From Desulforapulum autotrophicum HRM2 (lineage in GTDB: Bacteria > Desulfobacterota > Desulfobacteria > Desulfobacterales > Desulfobacteraceae): a stretch of 64,000 nt of DNA. The notes beneath the pieces were generated by a model. The model was given only the letters and a program-made list of their open reading frames with translations, had not been told where the DNA came from and ran no database searches. The stretch is from the NCBI RefSeq assembly GCF_000020365.1, contig NC_012108.1:682001-746000 (forward strand), read 5' to 3'. The position numbers and the translations under genes are program-made. The stretch's first letter is position 1. Each line of letters begins with the position of its first letter. Of this stretch, positions 8,017 to 16,777 are shown piece by piece.

Positions 8017-8772
8017 ATGTCAAAAAAATATAGATTCGTACTGTACAATATCCGGTATGGCACAGGTTCAGGGTGGCGGTTTCACACGCCGTTTCCCTAT
8101 AGGGGTTACACCCGCAGGACAGACCGTCATTTTGGTTCAATTACCGATTTCATTGAATCCCTTGATCCGGATATTGTGGGACTCATTGAGGTGGACGGCG
8201 GTTCCAGACGATCCCGGGGGGTTAACCAGGCGAGTCAGCTTGCCGGTGTCCTCGGCCACTCTTTTCTGTTTGAGAGCAAGTATACCCGACCCCTTTTTTC
8301 AAAACATCTGCCCATTGTAAGATGGCAGGGCAATGCCTTTCTTTCAAAGAACGGTATCCTGAGTCAAAAATTTCTGTATTTTGACCAGGGCGTGAAGCGT
8401 CTTGTCATGGAGGTGGAACTCGATACCTGTGTGGTGTTCCTGGTTCATCTTTCCATCAAATACGCCCACAGGCAGAATCAACTCAGGGAGCTCCAGGTGC
8501 TCATCCATGGCCAGAAAAAACCAGTGATTGTGGCCGGCGATTTTAACAGCTTCCTGGGGCAGAGGGAACTTGCCCCCTTTCTTGAGGCCACCAGCCTTAA
8601 AAGTGCCAATACCGGCAGGCTTAGAACCTTTCCCAGCAGGGTGCCGCGGATGGAGCTTGATTTCATCCTCCACAGCCCCGAAATCATCATCCATGACCTT
8701 GATGTGCCCAGGGTCAGGCTGTCGGATCATCTGCCGTTAATTTGTGATTTCTCCCTGAAAGATCAGGCATAG
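8017..8772 (+). CDS. Endonuclease/exonuclease/phosphatase (EEP) family protein
   Basis: 251 residues with the EEP metal-dependent phosphoesterase order: YNIRYG (residues 9-14, Asn ligand), DIVGLIEVDGGS (~49-60, catalytic Glu), VVFLVHLSIKY (~143), VIVAGDFNSF (~170, Asp/Asn pair), and LSDHLPLICDF near the C-terminus (Asp-His pair). No secretion signal is seen. Substrate is not predictable: members cleave nucleic acids, inositol phosphates or sphingomyelin. Its position between a membrane protein and cardiolipin synthase favours a phospholipid-related substrate, by inference only. Fourteen bases separate it from the previous gene and four from the next. Confidence 0.85.
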   Translation: MSKKYRFVLYNIRYGTGSGWRFHTPFPYRGYTRRTDRHFGSITDFIESLDPDIVGLIEVDGGSRRSRGVNQASQLAGVLGHSFLFESKYTRPLFSKHLPIVRWQGNAFLSKNGILSQKFLYFDQGVKRLVMEVELDTCVVFLVHLSIKYAHRQNQLRELQVLIHGQKKPVIVAGDFNSFLGQRELAPFLEATSLKSANTGRLRTFPSRVPRMELDFILHSPEIIIHDLDVPRVRLSDHLPLICDFSLKDQA

Positions 8773-8776
8773 ACAT

Positions 8777-10225
8777 ATGGCCGACTGGAGAGCTGTGCTG
8801 CTCGTCCTGCTGTATGTGTATATTTTTATTACCATTTTTTATCTGCTGCTGGACAACAGGGAAACGGCAACCACCCTTTCCTGGCTTCTGGTGTTTCTGG
8901 TTTTTCCTTTTGTGGGTATTGTGTTTTACTTTCTGTTTGGTCGGGGGATGCGCAAAAAGGTTCGGAAAACCCTGTTGCGACAGAATCTTGAAGGTCGTCT
9001 TGCCGGGCAGGGACGGGCCATGGTCGAGCGGCAGAAATGGGTGATGGATGTGCTGTTGGGCCGGTATGTCACTCCTGTGGAAAAAAAAATAATCCGCCTG
9101 ATGTATAGAAATTCCGATTCGATCCTCTCCTCGAAAAATAAGGTTCAGGTTTTTTTTAACGGCCGGGATAAATTCGATCAACTCCTGGAAGACCTGGAAA
9201 AGGCCCAAAGGTATATCCACATGGAATACTTTATCTGGAAAAACGATTATCTTTCCCAAAAGGTGGTCCAGGTACTCGAAGAACGGGTAGCCCAGGGGGT
9301 TGAGGTGCGTATCCTCTATGATGTTATCGGAAATTACCTTAACAGCAGGTACCGTCGGAAACTCAGGGCCATGGGAATAAAAATTTACCCCTATTTTAAT
9401 TTTGCGTCCCCCTTGCGGATTCATACGTTGAATTACCGGAATCATCGAAAAATAGTGGTCATTGATGGGACCACCGGCTATCTTGGTGGGATGAACATGG
9501 GCGAAGAATATATTGACGGGGGCAGACGATTTCCCCACTGGCGGGACACCCACTTGAGGATACAGGGGGAGGCTGTGGCGGTCCTTCAGGAGGTATTCAA
9601 CGTCAGCTGGTTTAACACGACCCGGGAAGAGCTCACCATGGAGAGCGATACCGCCTTTGACACCATGGAGGGAGAGCCGGTCCATGTTCAGATTACAACC
9701 TCAGGTCCGGATTCCGCATGGGAGTCGATCCAGCAGCTCTATTTTTTGCTCATCTCTTCAGCCGAGCATTCCATATACATCCATACGCCCTATTTTATTC
9801 CAGATGCCAGCATTGTCATGGCACTTCAAACAGCCGCCCTGGGCGGTATTGACGTGAGGATAATTTTGACGGGCCTGCTTGACAAACGACTTCCCTACTG
9901 GGCAGCCCTGACTTTTATCGGGGATCTTCTTACGGCCGGGGTTCGGTTTTTTTATTACACCCGGGGGTTCATGCACGCCAAAACCATTGTGGTGGATGAC
10001 AAGTGCTGTTCAGTTGGAACGGCCAATATGGACATCCGCAGTTTTCAGCTCAACTATGAGATTAATGCGCTGATGTATGATGAAATATTGGCGGGCAAGA
10101 TCGTTGCAATGTTCCACCAGGACCTTGAGTTCTGCCGGGAGTTCACCCGGGCAGATTACGACAAGATCAGCCGACCCAGCCAGTTGAGAAACTCCCTGGC
10201 ACGTCTGTTTGCACCTCTTTTGTAA
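8777..10225 (+). CDS. cls: Cardiolipin synthase (phospholipase D type)
   Basis: Condenses phosphatidylglycerol molecules (or related lipids) to cardiolipin at the inner membrane. The 482-residue protein starts with two transmembrane helices (about residues 6-24 and 34-55, ending in the FLFGRG motif of the Cls N-terminus). Two HKD catalytic motifs follow: HRKIVVIDGTTGYLGGMN near residue 222 and HAKTIVVDDKCCSVGTANMD near residue 400. Length and order are typical of bacterial ClsA. It ends the plus-strand run begun by the MetF-like gene. Confidence 0.92.
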   Translation: MADWRAVLLVLLYVYIFITIFYLLLDNRETATTLSWLLVFLVFPFVGIVFYFLFGRGMRKKVRKTLLRQNLEGRLAGQGRAMVERQKWVMDVLLGRYVTPVEKKIIRLMYRNSDSILSSKNKVQVFFNGRDKFDQLLEDLEKAQRYIHMEYFIWKNDYLSQKVVQVLEERVAQGVEVRILYDVIGNYLNSRYRRKLRAMGIKIYPYFNFASPLRIHTLNYRNHRKIVVIDGTTGYLGGMNMGEEYIDGGRRFPHWRDTHLRIQGEAVAVLQEVFNVSWFNTTREELTMESDTAFDTMEGEPVHVQITTSGPDSAWESIQQLYFLLISSAEHSIYIHTPYFIPDASIVMALQTAALGGIDVRIILTGLLDKRLPYWAALTFIGDLLTAGVRFFYYTRGFMHAKTIVVDDKCCSVGTANMDIRSFQLNYEINALMYDEILAGKIVAMFHQDLEFCREFTRADYDKISRPSQLRNSLARLFAPLL

Positions 10226-10358
10226 TGTTTATAGCCCTTTAGTTGCCCTGCCAGATTGGAAATCGCCCCTTTTCTTGACTTTCCAACAAGGTTCTGGGTA
10301 GAGAATTATCATCATCAGGGATTGATCCGTAACGGACTGATAATATTAAGGAGGGTAG

Positions 10359-12068
10359 ATGCACAGATTCAATACGATCAGGGCTAAACAGATGGCTGGA
10401 TTCATGGTGATTGCATTTATTACGGCCTTTGTCAGCCTTGTCAGTTACAGCGGCATGAAAAACCTGGGAGACAAGTTCAGGGTTGTTATTGAATCCTCAC
10501 CCCTCATAGCGTCCTGCCTGAATATGAAGCTTACCGTTGCCCAGGATACCATTGTTGTCATGAAAATGATGGCAGCCCTTGATACCGATGAGCTTGATGC
10601 CATGTGGAAGGAGCATGAGGCCAATTTCGCGCGGTTTGATCTTTATAAAAATGCCATTCTCCAGGGGGCTGAATTAGAAACAGGAATTATTTTTCCGGCA
10701 ACAGATACGGGGTTGCGTACCATTGTGACTGAGGCAGGGGTGTTCCATGAACAAAATTTTCGTTCCGGATTTAAGGTGGCCTATGAACAGATGTTGAAGC
10801 AGTTATCGGCAGAACCCTATGATTATGAACTGCTCGATACCATTGACGAACGAATTATCGCCATGGGAGAGACACTTTCCGGGCAGTTGGATCAGGTTAT
10901 CACCACGGCCCGGAAGGTGATTTATAGGGCTGAAAGGGGGGCTGAAAAGGAAAGGGCCAGGGCCGCGACGTTGTTGCTGGCTGCAACCCTTGGAGGAATA
11001 GCTGTTGCTTTTTTTCTTGGTCTCATTATTTCGGGAAAGGTTTCAGGTCCCGTGAAAAAAGCTGCTCAGTTTACTCAGACCATTGCCGGGGGTGATCTTA
11101 CAAATGTTCTTGAAATCAGGCAGAAAGATGAGATCGGTGACATGGCTGCTGCCATGAACCATATGGTAGCTGGCCTTTCCGGTATTTTCAAGGATATTTC
11201 AACAGGGGTATTCACCCTGAATGAAACCGTTTCAAATCTCTCTATTATTTCCGATAGACTCAAGATTGGTGCGGAAGATCTATCCAAAAAATCCGAGTCC
11301 GTGGCAACTGGATCAAGAATCATGAACGAGGGTATTTCGTCCATTTCATCGTGTGCAACACAGTCTTCCACCAACCTTTCCATCCTTACTGCCGCCATGG
11401 CGGAGATGGACGCCACGGTCAATGAGATTGCAAAAAATACAGGGAAAGCAAGAACGATTACCCGGTCCGCCGTGGAAGCGGCTGAAAGTGCCTCTTTGAA
11501 GATTCATGCCCTTGGCACCGAGGCAGAGGAAATAGGGCAGGTGACCGAGGTGATTTCCGAGATTTCCGGTCAGACCAACCTTTTGGCCCTGAATGCCACC
11601 ATTGAGGCGGCCCGTGCAGGGTCTGCCGGTAAGGGTTTTGCCGTGGTGGCAACCGAAATTAAGGCCCTGGCCGGGCAGACGGATGCGGCGGCCCGTGACA
11701 TTGCGGAAAAAATCACCAGAATTCAACAATCAACAAGGGGAGGAGTCACGGAAATAGGAGAGATCTCCAATGTGATCAGGGAGGTGGATGAGATTGTATC
11801 GGCGATTTCCGATGCCATTGAGGAGCAGACCGTTACCTCAAGCCAGATTGCACAGAATATTGCCGAAGCTGTCCAGAGTGTCAATGACACCAACAAAACC
11901 ATTACAGAGTCTTCCCGGACTTCTGCCCGGATGGCAGTGGATGTTGCCGGCGTAAACGTGAATGTTCAGGATGTCACAAACAGCAGTCGTCAGGTCAGTG
12001 ACAATGCAATGAAACTCACCGATTTCGCAGCCGGTCTTACGGAGATGTTAAGCCGGTTCAAGGTTTAA
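10359..12068 (+). CDS. Methyl-accepting chemotaxis protein
   Basis: Chemoreceptor of 569 residues. A first transmembrane helix (residues ~12-30) is followed by a periplasmic helical sensor domain of ~170 residues, a second helix (~206-230), HAMP, and a long cytoplasmic coiled coil. The signalling tip is recognisable as [20 protein letters not shown], followed by [18 protein letters not shown] (residues ~407-440), the CheA/CheW-binding hairpin. The start is supported by AGGAGGG 6-7 bases upstream. Ligand unknown. The stop overlaps the convergent thioesterase gene by 11 bp. No che genes are nearby, so it works with a remote array. Confidence 0.93.
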   Translation: MHRFNTIRAKQMAGFMVIAFITAFVSLVSYSGMKNLGDKFRVVIESSPLIASCLNMKLTVAQDTIVVMKMMAALDTDELDAMWKEHEANFARFDLYKNAILQGAELETGIIFPATDTGLRTIVTEAGVFHEQNFRSGFKVAYEQMLKQLSAEPYDYELLDTIDERIIAMGETLSGQLDQVITTARKVIYRAERGAEKERARAATLLLAATLGGIAVAFFLGLIISGKVSGPVKKAAQFTQTIAGGDLTNVLEIRQKDEIGDMAAAMNHMVAGLSGIFKDISTGVFTLNETVSNLSIISDRLKIGAEDLSKKSESVATGSRIMNEGISSISSCATQSSTNLSILTAAMAEMDATVNEIAKNTGKARTITRSAVEAAESASLKIHALGTEAEEIGQVTEVISEISGQTNLLALNATIEAARAGSAGKGFAVVATEIKALAGQTDAAARDIAEKITRIQQSTRGGVTEIGEISNVIREVDEIVSAISDAIEEQTVTSSQIAQNIAEAVQSVNDTNKTITESSRTSARMAVDVAGVNVNVQDVTNSSRQVSDNAMKLTDFAAGLTEMLSRFKV

Positions 12069-12936
12069 TCCGGCGTATCAGTCCTTCCTGGGCCACCGTG
12101 GCAACAAGGTGTCCGTCCCGGGTGAACACCTTGCCGATGTTCATTCCCCGCCCCTTGCAGGCACTGGGGCTCTTCATCACGTAGAGGAGCCAGTCGTCCA
12201 TCCTGAATGATCTGTGGAACCATATGGCGTGATCAAGGCTTGCCACCTGCATGTCCGTTGTCCAGAATGACTTTCCATGGGGGTAGAGTGAGGTTGATAC
12301 CAGGTGGAAATCCGAGGCATAGGCCAGCATGTACCGGTGGGTTGCAATGTCTTCGGGCATGGTTGAGATGGCCCTGAACCAGACAAATTTCTCCGGGGGC
12401 ATGATCTTGGGATCAAAGGGGTTCACGGGATTGACCACCCTGATTTCTATGGGTTTTTCACAAAGCAACCGGTCAAACAGTCTGGGCGGCGATGTTTTGG
12501 CCAGCCGTTTGGCCATTTCAAGCTCAGGCTCTATTCCGTCGGGTCCTGGAATATCGGGCATGGTCTCCTGGTGGTCAAAGCCTGCTTCTTCCTTGTGAAA
12601 AGAGGCGGACATGGAGAAAATGGCCCGCCCGTTTTGAACGGCCACCACCCTTCGTGTGGTAAAGCTTTTTCCGTCCCTGATGCAGTCCACCGTATAAACA
12701 ATGGGTTTTGTGGCATCCCCGGGCCGCATGAAATACCCATGCATGCTGTGGGCCTGGAAAAGAGGATCAACGGTTTTTGAGGCCGCTGAAAGGGATTGGC
12801 CAAGTACCTGGCCCCCAAAGACATTGCCAAATCCAAGATCCTGGCTCTGCCCACGAAATATGTTTTGTTCAATGGGTTCGAGATCAAGCAGAGTCAGAAG
12901 TTCGTCGAGCACGTTTCCCTGGGAGCATTCATTCAT
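12058..12936 (-). CDS. tesB: Acyl-CoA thioesterase II (TesB family)
   Basis: Hydrolyses acyl-CoA to free fatty acid and CoA. The protein has 292 residues and a double hot-dog fold. Family marks include [20 protein letters not shown] (residues ~22-41), [11 protein letters not shown] (~60), [13 protein letters not shown], and the second-domain [20 protein letters not shown] (~235-255) containing the catalytic Asp region (LDHA-W-H). The ATG at 12936 follows AAAGGA at 8 bases; upstream in-frame codons lack a ribosome site. The gene stands alone and converges with the chemoreceptor gene. Confidence 0.9.
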   Translation of the reverse strand: MNECSQGNVLDELLTLLDLEPIEQNIFRGQSQDLGFGNVFGGQVLGQSLSAASKTVDPLFQAHSMHGYFMRPGDATKPIVYTVDCIRDGKSFTTRRVVAVQNGRAIFSMSASFHKEEAGFDHQETMPDIPGPDGIEPELEMAKRLAKTSPPRLFDRLLCEKPIEIRVVNPVNPFDPKIMPPEKFVWFRAISTMPEDIATHRYMLAYASDFHLVSTSLYPHGKSFWTTDMQVASLDHAIWFHRSFRMDDWLLYVMKSPSACKGRGMNIGKVFTRDGHLVATVAQEGLIRRIKP

Positions 12937-13088
12937 TAGAGTTCCTTTGTCCGGGGAGGGTTTATTTTGTTTCCCCTGTTGTGAAAAAATGATAATGAGC
13001 TGGGTAATCAACCAAGGTATTTGTGGCTTCCCCAAAAAAATTTAAACATACCACCGTTGCAGATTCCATATCAAGCTGAAAATTTTCA

Positions 13089-13118
13089 TTGACATTGAGC
13101 CTTAAAATTCCGGATAGT
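13089..13118 (+). promoter_or_regulatory. Likely sigma-70 promoter of the PLP enzyme gene
   Basis: TTGACA (13089-13094) and GATAGT (13113-13118) are separated by 18 bp and lie about 50 bp upstream of the ATG at 13167, in the divergent region between tesB and this gene. No riboswitch-like fold is obvious in the ~50-nt leader. Confidence 0.45.
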
Positions 13119-13166
13119 GGTACAAGATGTAACGTCTCCATTAAATCAACAGTAAAGGAGAGGCTT

Positions 13167-14372
13167 ATGTCAAAGAAAAAGCATCTATATTCAGAAGAGA
13201 CCCACATTGTCCACGGCATTGAACATTCCCACACCACAACCATGGACCTGGTACCTCCCATCCACATGACATCCACCTTCAGGTTCGAGGATTCAGACCA
13301 TGGGGCAGGGGTGTTTGACGGAAGTGCAGGGGGATACGTTTATACCCGGATAGGAAATCCAACCGTGGATCTTTTTCAGGAAAAACTGGCCCTTTTAGAG
13401 GGGGGTGAGGCCGCCGTTGCAACGGCGTCCGGCATGGCAGCCATTGCAGGGACCGCCATGGCCCTGGCAGGCCCGGGTGATAATTTTGTCGCCTGCAACG
13501 CTGTATATGGTGGCACCTTTGCCCTTTTCAACAATCATCTGCGGACCTATCACATGGAGCCACGGTTCATAGCCCCCTGTAACGCCAACACCCTGGGCCG
13601 GGTCGATGCTCTTATTGACAGGCAGACTCGTTTTTTGTTCATGGAGACGCCGGCCAATCCGACCCTTGACGTGATCAATATTGAGCTGTGGGCCTACCTT
13701 GCCGATCAGCACGGCATTCCCCTTGTGGTGGACAATACCTTTGCAAGCCCCTATCTTCAGAAGCCCCTTGCCCTGGGAGCCGAGATTGTGGTTCATTCGG
13801 CTACCAAATATCTTGGGGGCCACGGCGACATCATCGGTGGGATTGTTGTGGGGGGAAAAAAGTGGATCCAGCAGATTAAAGCAGACTACATGGACCATTT
13901 CGGGCCGAGCATGAGCCCGTTTAATGCCTGGCTGATTTTAAGGGGTTTGAAAACCCTTGCCATTCGAATGGACCGCCACAGCACCACCGCCTTAAAGGTG
14001 GCATCCTGGCTTGAAAAACATCCCCGGATTAACCGGGTGTACTATCCGGGGCTTGCCTCCCATCCCGAACATCTGCTTGCAAAAAAACAGATGAAACAGT
14101 TCAGCGGCATCCTGGGATTTGATCTAAAAGGGGGACTTGAGGCGGGAAAAATCGTTATGGACAATGTGAACCTGTGCACTCTTGCCGTGAGTCTCGGGGA
14201 CTGTGAAACCCTGATTCAGCATCCGGCCACAATGACCCACGCCACTTATTCCAACGAAGAACTCAAGGCGGCCGGCATTAGCCCAGGCCTGGTTCGCATC
14301 AGCATCGGTCTTGAACACCCCGATGATATTATGAACGATCTTGAAACGGCATTTTCCCTGATAGGGCCATGA
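13167..14372 (+). CDS. PLP-dependent Cys/Met metabolism enzyme (methionine gamma-lyase-like)
   Basis: 401-residue member of the trans-sulfuration family (cystathionine gamma-synthase, cystathionine lyases, methionine gamma-lyase, O-acetylhomoserine sulfhydrylase). The PLP-binding lysine lies in VVHSATKYLGGHGD (about residue 210), the cofactor-binding YTRIGNPT near 58, TASGMAAI near 86, and VVDNTFASPYLQ near 185. The C-terminal part reads SLGDCETLIQHPATMTHAT and GLVRISIGLEHPDD, closest by eye to methionine gamma-lyase or cystathionine gamma-synthase. Which reaction it performs cannot be fixed from motifs. The start at 13167 follows AAAGGAGAG by 5 bases. Confidence 0.88.
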   Translation: MSKKKHLYSEETHIVHGIEHSHTTTMDLVPPIHMTSTFRFEDSDHGAGVFDGSAGGYVYTRIGNPTVDLFQEKLALLEGGEAAVATASGMAAIAGTAMALAGPGDNFVACNAVYGGTFALFNNHLRTYHMEPRFIAPCNANTLGRVDALIDRQTRFLFMETPANPTLDVINIELWAYLADQHGIPLVVDNTFASPYLQKPLALGAEIVVHSATKYLGGHGDIIGGIVVGGKKWIQQIKADYMDHFGPSMSPFNAWLILRGLKTLAIRMDRHSTTALKVASWLEKHPRINRVYYPGLASHPEHLLAKKQMKQFSGILGFDLKGGLEAGKIVMDNVNLCTLAVSLGDCETLIQHPATMTHATYSNEELKAAGISPGLVRISIGLEHPDDIMNDLETAFSLIGP

Positions 14373-14441
14373 CCTGATAGAATCATGACCCAGATAGCCA
14401 TAGCCTGATCGTTTAAACAATAAAGAACGGAGGGATCCAAA

Positions 14442-15467
14442 ATGGTTGTTTCTGAAGTTATTGACAGCCATGGGAATAAAGCACCATCCGGTCGAGTCTG
14501 GCCGGACTGGTTTCCACTTCTCAAGGCTTTTCGCAATTGCGACAAGAAAAAAACAGTATGGCAGTTAATCTCAACGATTATCCCCTATTTCTCGTTGTGG
14601 TATTTGATGATTCAATCCATTCAACAGGGGTATTCTTATCTGTTGACCCTGGCCCTGGGTGTTGTTGCTGCAGGGTTTCTGGTTCGGATTTTTATTTTGT
14701 TCCACGACTGTGTCCATGGATCTTTTTTTGCCTCAAAGGGGGCCAATACTTTTTGGGGGCATTTTCTGGGGGTCTTGGTGTTCACCGCCTATGAAGACTG
14801 GCGTTACAGCCATCTTCGTCACCATGGAACTTGTGCAAATCTGGATGCCCGGGGGCTTGGCGATATCTGGACCATGACCGTCAGGGAATATGAATCTGCA
14901 TCCACCCTTGTTCGGCTCCAGTACAGGATTTACCGCAATCCCCTTGTGCTGATGGTGGCTGGTTCTCTGTTGAGTTTTCTTGTGGGCAACAGGTTTCCCA
15001 CCCGGGGGGGAGGGGCCAGAGCGCTCAGGAGCGTTATTCTGACCGATCTTCTTATCCTTGCCGTGGGGGGTGGGGCCTGGGCGGTGATGGGCTGGAAAAC
15101 CTATCTCATGATCCAGATCCCCGTGCTGTGGATTGCCGGAATAGGCGGTATCTGGCTGTTTTACGTCCAGCACCAGTTCAAGGGAAATTACTGGGCCCGG
15201 AAGCGAGATTGGACGCCTCTGGATGCGGCCATGCAGGGGAGTTCATTCTATAAATTACCGGCAATCTTGAACTGGTTGTCAGGCAGCATCGGGTATCACC
15301 ATATTCATCACCTGAGTCCCAGAATTCCAAACTATAACCTGAAGCAATGCTATGGTTCTGTTCCTGCCCTGCAGGCTAAAGAGCCGATAACCATGATGAA
15401 AAGTCTTGCCTGCCTCCGGGTTAAACTCTGGGATGAGGAGGGCAAAGACATGGTTGCATTTAATTGA
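14442..15467 (+). CDS. Membrane fatty acid desaturase
   Basis: 341 residues of the membrane di-iron desaturase/hydroxylase family. The three histidine boxes are visible: HDCVHGS (about residue 90), HLRHHGT (about 127) and HHIHHLSPR (about 286). Several hydrophobic helices span residues ~38-85, ~175-195 and ~205-245. It would insert double bonds (or hydroxylate) acyl chains in the inner membrane using O2, which is surprising in a presumed anaerobe unless it works during oxygen exposure or has been acquired by transfer. GGAGG precedes the ATG by 8 bases. Confidence 0.88.
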   Translation: MVVSEVIDSHGNKAPSGRVWPDWFPLLKAFRNCDKKKTVWQLISTIIPYFSLWYLMIQSIQQGYSYLLTLALGVVAAGFLVRIFILFHDCVHGSFFASKGANTFWGHFLGVLVFTAYEDWRYSHLRHHGTCANLDARGLGDIWTMTVREYESASTLVRLQYRIYRNPLVLMVAGSLLSFLVGNRFPTRGGGARALRSVILTDLLILAVGGGAWAVMGWKTYLMIQIPVLWIAGIGGIWLFYVQHQFKGNYWARKRDWTPLDAAMQGSSFYKLPAILNWLSGSIGYHHIHHLSPRIPNYNLKQCYGSVPALQAKEPITMMKSLACLRVKLWDEEGKDMVAFN

Positions 15468-15470
15468 TCA

Positions 15471-15500
15471 GGGACAGATCAATTATCTGTCCCCTTTCAT
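15471..15500. terminator. Bidirectional terminator between desaturase and cytochrome genes
   Basis: GGGACAGAT (15471-15479) pairs perfectly with ATCTGTCCC (15485-15493) over a 5-base loop, followed by CTTTCATTTGTTT. It lies between two converging genes just after the desaturase stop. Confidence 0.65.
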
Positions 15501-15509
15501 TTGTTTAAC

Positions 15510-15854
15510 TTATCTTTTGTGGCATTCGTTGCAGCGTATGGGGCCGAATTTCTTACCTTCAGCCTTGTACGCCTTGTGACAGGCGATGCATGTGTCGTTC
15601 ATGACCTGTTTCCGTTTCAAGGTCTTCTGGGTTTTCATTTTTTTAATGACCCCAAGTTCCTTGGGAAAAACGTCATGGCAGGCCTTGCAGTCGCCCAGGG
15701 TCTCCTGGTGAAGTTTGTGGGGGAAATCAATCTCTCCCTTGCCACCGCCGTCCAGGGCAAATTTATCAGCTCCCATGGTGTTTGCAGTAACCCCGATCAC
15801 GGCAATTGATACCACCATGGCAAGGCCCATAATCACTATTTTGACTATTTTCAT
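15510..15854 (-). CDS. Triheme c-type cytochrome (c7/c3-like)
   Basis: 114 residues. A signal peptide (MKIVKIVIMGLAMVVSIAVI...) directs it to the periplasm. Three CxxCH heme sites are seen (CKACH, CIACH, CNECH, the last three residues from the C-terminus), plus FPHKLHQ, which supplies distal His ligands as in class III cytochromes. Three hemes in ~85 mature residues fit the c7 (PpcA-like) type rather than tetraheme c3. Such proteins carry electrons between periplasmic hydrogenases or quinone pools and terminal enzymes. ATG 15854 is preceded by AGGAGA. It is the last gene of a minus-strand set (ferredoxin, rubrerythrin, cytochrome), 13 bp after the rubrerythrin stop. Confidence 0.9.
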   Translation of the reverse strand: MKIVKIVIMGLAMVVSIAVIGVTANTMGADKFALDGGGKGEIDFPHKLHQETLGDCKACHDVFPKELGVIKKMKTQKTLKRKQVMNDTCIACHKAYKAEGKKFGPIRCNECHKR

Positions 15855-15867
15855 TTTTTCTCCTAAT

Positions 15868-16443
15868 TTACCAGTTCTCGCACACGAGTTCAAAATATCC
15901 AACGGGCTTGACGCAGGCAGGACATTTGTCCGGTGCCTCTTCTCCTAGGTGGATGTAGCCGCAGCTCAAACATCGCCATTTCTTTTGTTCAGGACGTTTG
16001 AATGCCTGATCCCGTGCAAGGTTTGCGGCAAGTCCGCGATAGATCTTTTCATGCTGCCTTTCGGCTACGCTGATTGCGTTCAGGGTGTCTGCGGCCCGCT
16101 GGAAACCTTCGTCCTCAGCTGTTTTTGCAAATTCCGGGTACATGCTCGTGTGAACAAGGTGCTCAAGAACTGCCGCAGACAAGAGGTTTGATCGGGTATC
16201 CTCGATTACCCCAGCTGGAAAGGTCCATGTGATTTCAAGATCTCCACCGTTGAAAAATTTAAAAAAACGCAGGGCGTGTTCACACTCCTGCCCGGCTGTT
16301 TCATCAAATATCCTGGCGATCTGGATGTACCCGTCAGTCCGGGCCCGGTCTGCAAAAAAATTATACCGGGTTCGGGCCTGGGTTTCCAAAGAGAACGAGA
16401 TAAGCAGATTTTTTGCTGTTTTGCTTTCCCGAAATGCGACCAT
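15868..16443 (-). CDS. rbr: Rubrerythrin
   Basis: Non-heme iron peroxidase that reduces H2O2 in anaerobes. The 191-residue protein has the di-iron four-helix domain with ligands in ETQARTRYNFF (residue ~20), ETAGQECEHA (~48-57), LEHLVHTSMYPEFA (~93) and AERQHEKIY (~127-135). A C-terminal rubredoxin-like Fe(Cys)4 domain follows with CLSCGY and CPACVKP. It lies 13 bp after the ferredoxin's stop and 13 bp before the cytochrome gene, suggesting a shared electron-supply operon for oxidative stress. Confidence 0.95.
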   Translation of the reverse strand: MVAFRESKTAKNLLISFSLETQARTRYNFFADRARTDGYIQIARIFDETAGQECEHALRFFKFFNGGDLEITWTFPAGVIEDTRSNLLSAAVLEHLVHTSMYPEFAKTAEDEGFQRAADTLNAISVAERQHEKIYRGLAANLARDQAFKRPEQKKWRCLSCGYIHLGEEAPDKCPACVKPVGYFELVCENW

Positions 16444-16456
16444 GGGTGTCTCCGAT

Positions 16457-16651
16457 TTAATCTTCTATGATTTCAATGGCGTCGGCCCCGCACTCAGCAG
16501 CCGCCTGGCGAACAATCCCTTCCAGATGTTTTGGGATTACGTCAAATTTAACCGTGGAACGAAGCTGATCCTCATCATACTCAAACACCTCTGCACAGAG
16601 TTCGTTGCAGTGTCTGTCGCCCATGCACTGTTCAGTAACCTTAACTTTCAT
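16457..16651 (-). CDS. Single-cluster ferredoxin-like protein
   Basis: 64 residues with CMGDRHCNELC (Cys 9, 15, 19) and a fourth Cys near residue 54 (AAAECGADAIEI), the spacing of one-cluster [4Fe-4S]/[3Fe-4S] ferredoxins. It starts a three-gene minus-strand set with rubrerythrin and a periplasmic cytochrome. It is likely to supply electrons to rubrerythrin in the cytosol. Length is typical. Confidence 0.85.
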   Translation of the reverse strand: MKVKVTEQCMGDRHCNELCAEVFEYDEDQLRSTVKFDVIPKHLEGIVRQAAAECGADAIEIIED

Positions 16652-16777
16652 TGACCGTCTCCTTTTGTCGTACGTTAAAGAAACATCTAGGTTGATAAAA
16701 TATTATTGCCAGCAATACTCCTATTTGTATCTGCGAAAGTTTAATTCGTCAAACATTAATATCAAAAGATTGCAGAC

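Noticed and set aside
8714-9685. 323-codon minus-strand frame opposite cardiolipin synthase
   Set aside because: It lies across the intact Cls gene with both HKD motifs; its composition is that of an antisense shadow.
13040-13166. SAM riboswitch upstream of the PLP sulfur-amino-acid enzyme
   Set aside because: The ~50-nt leader after the likely promoter is too short and shows no paired elements of a SAM aptamer.
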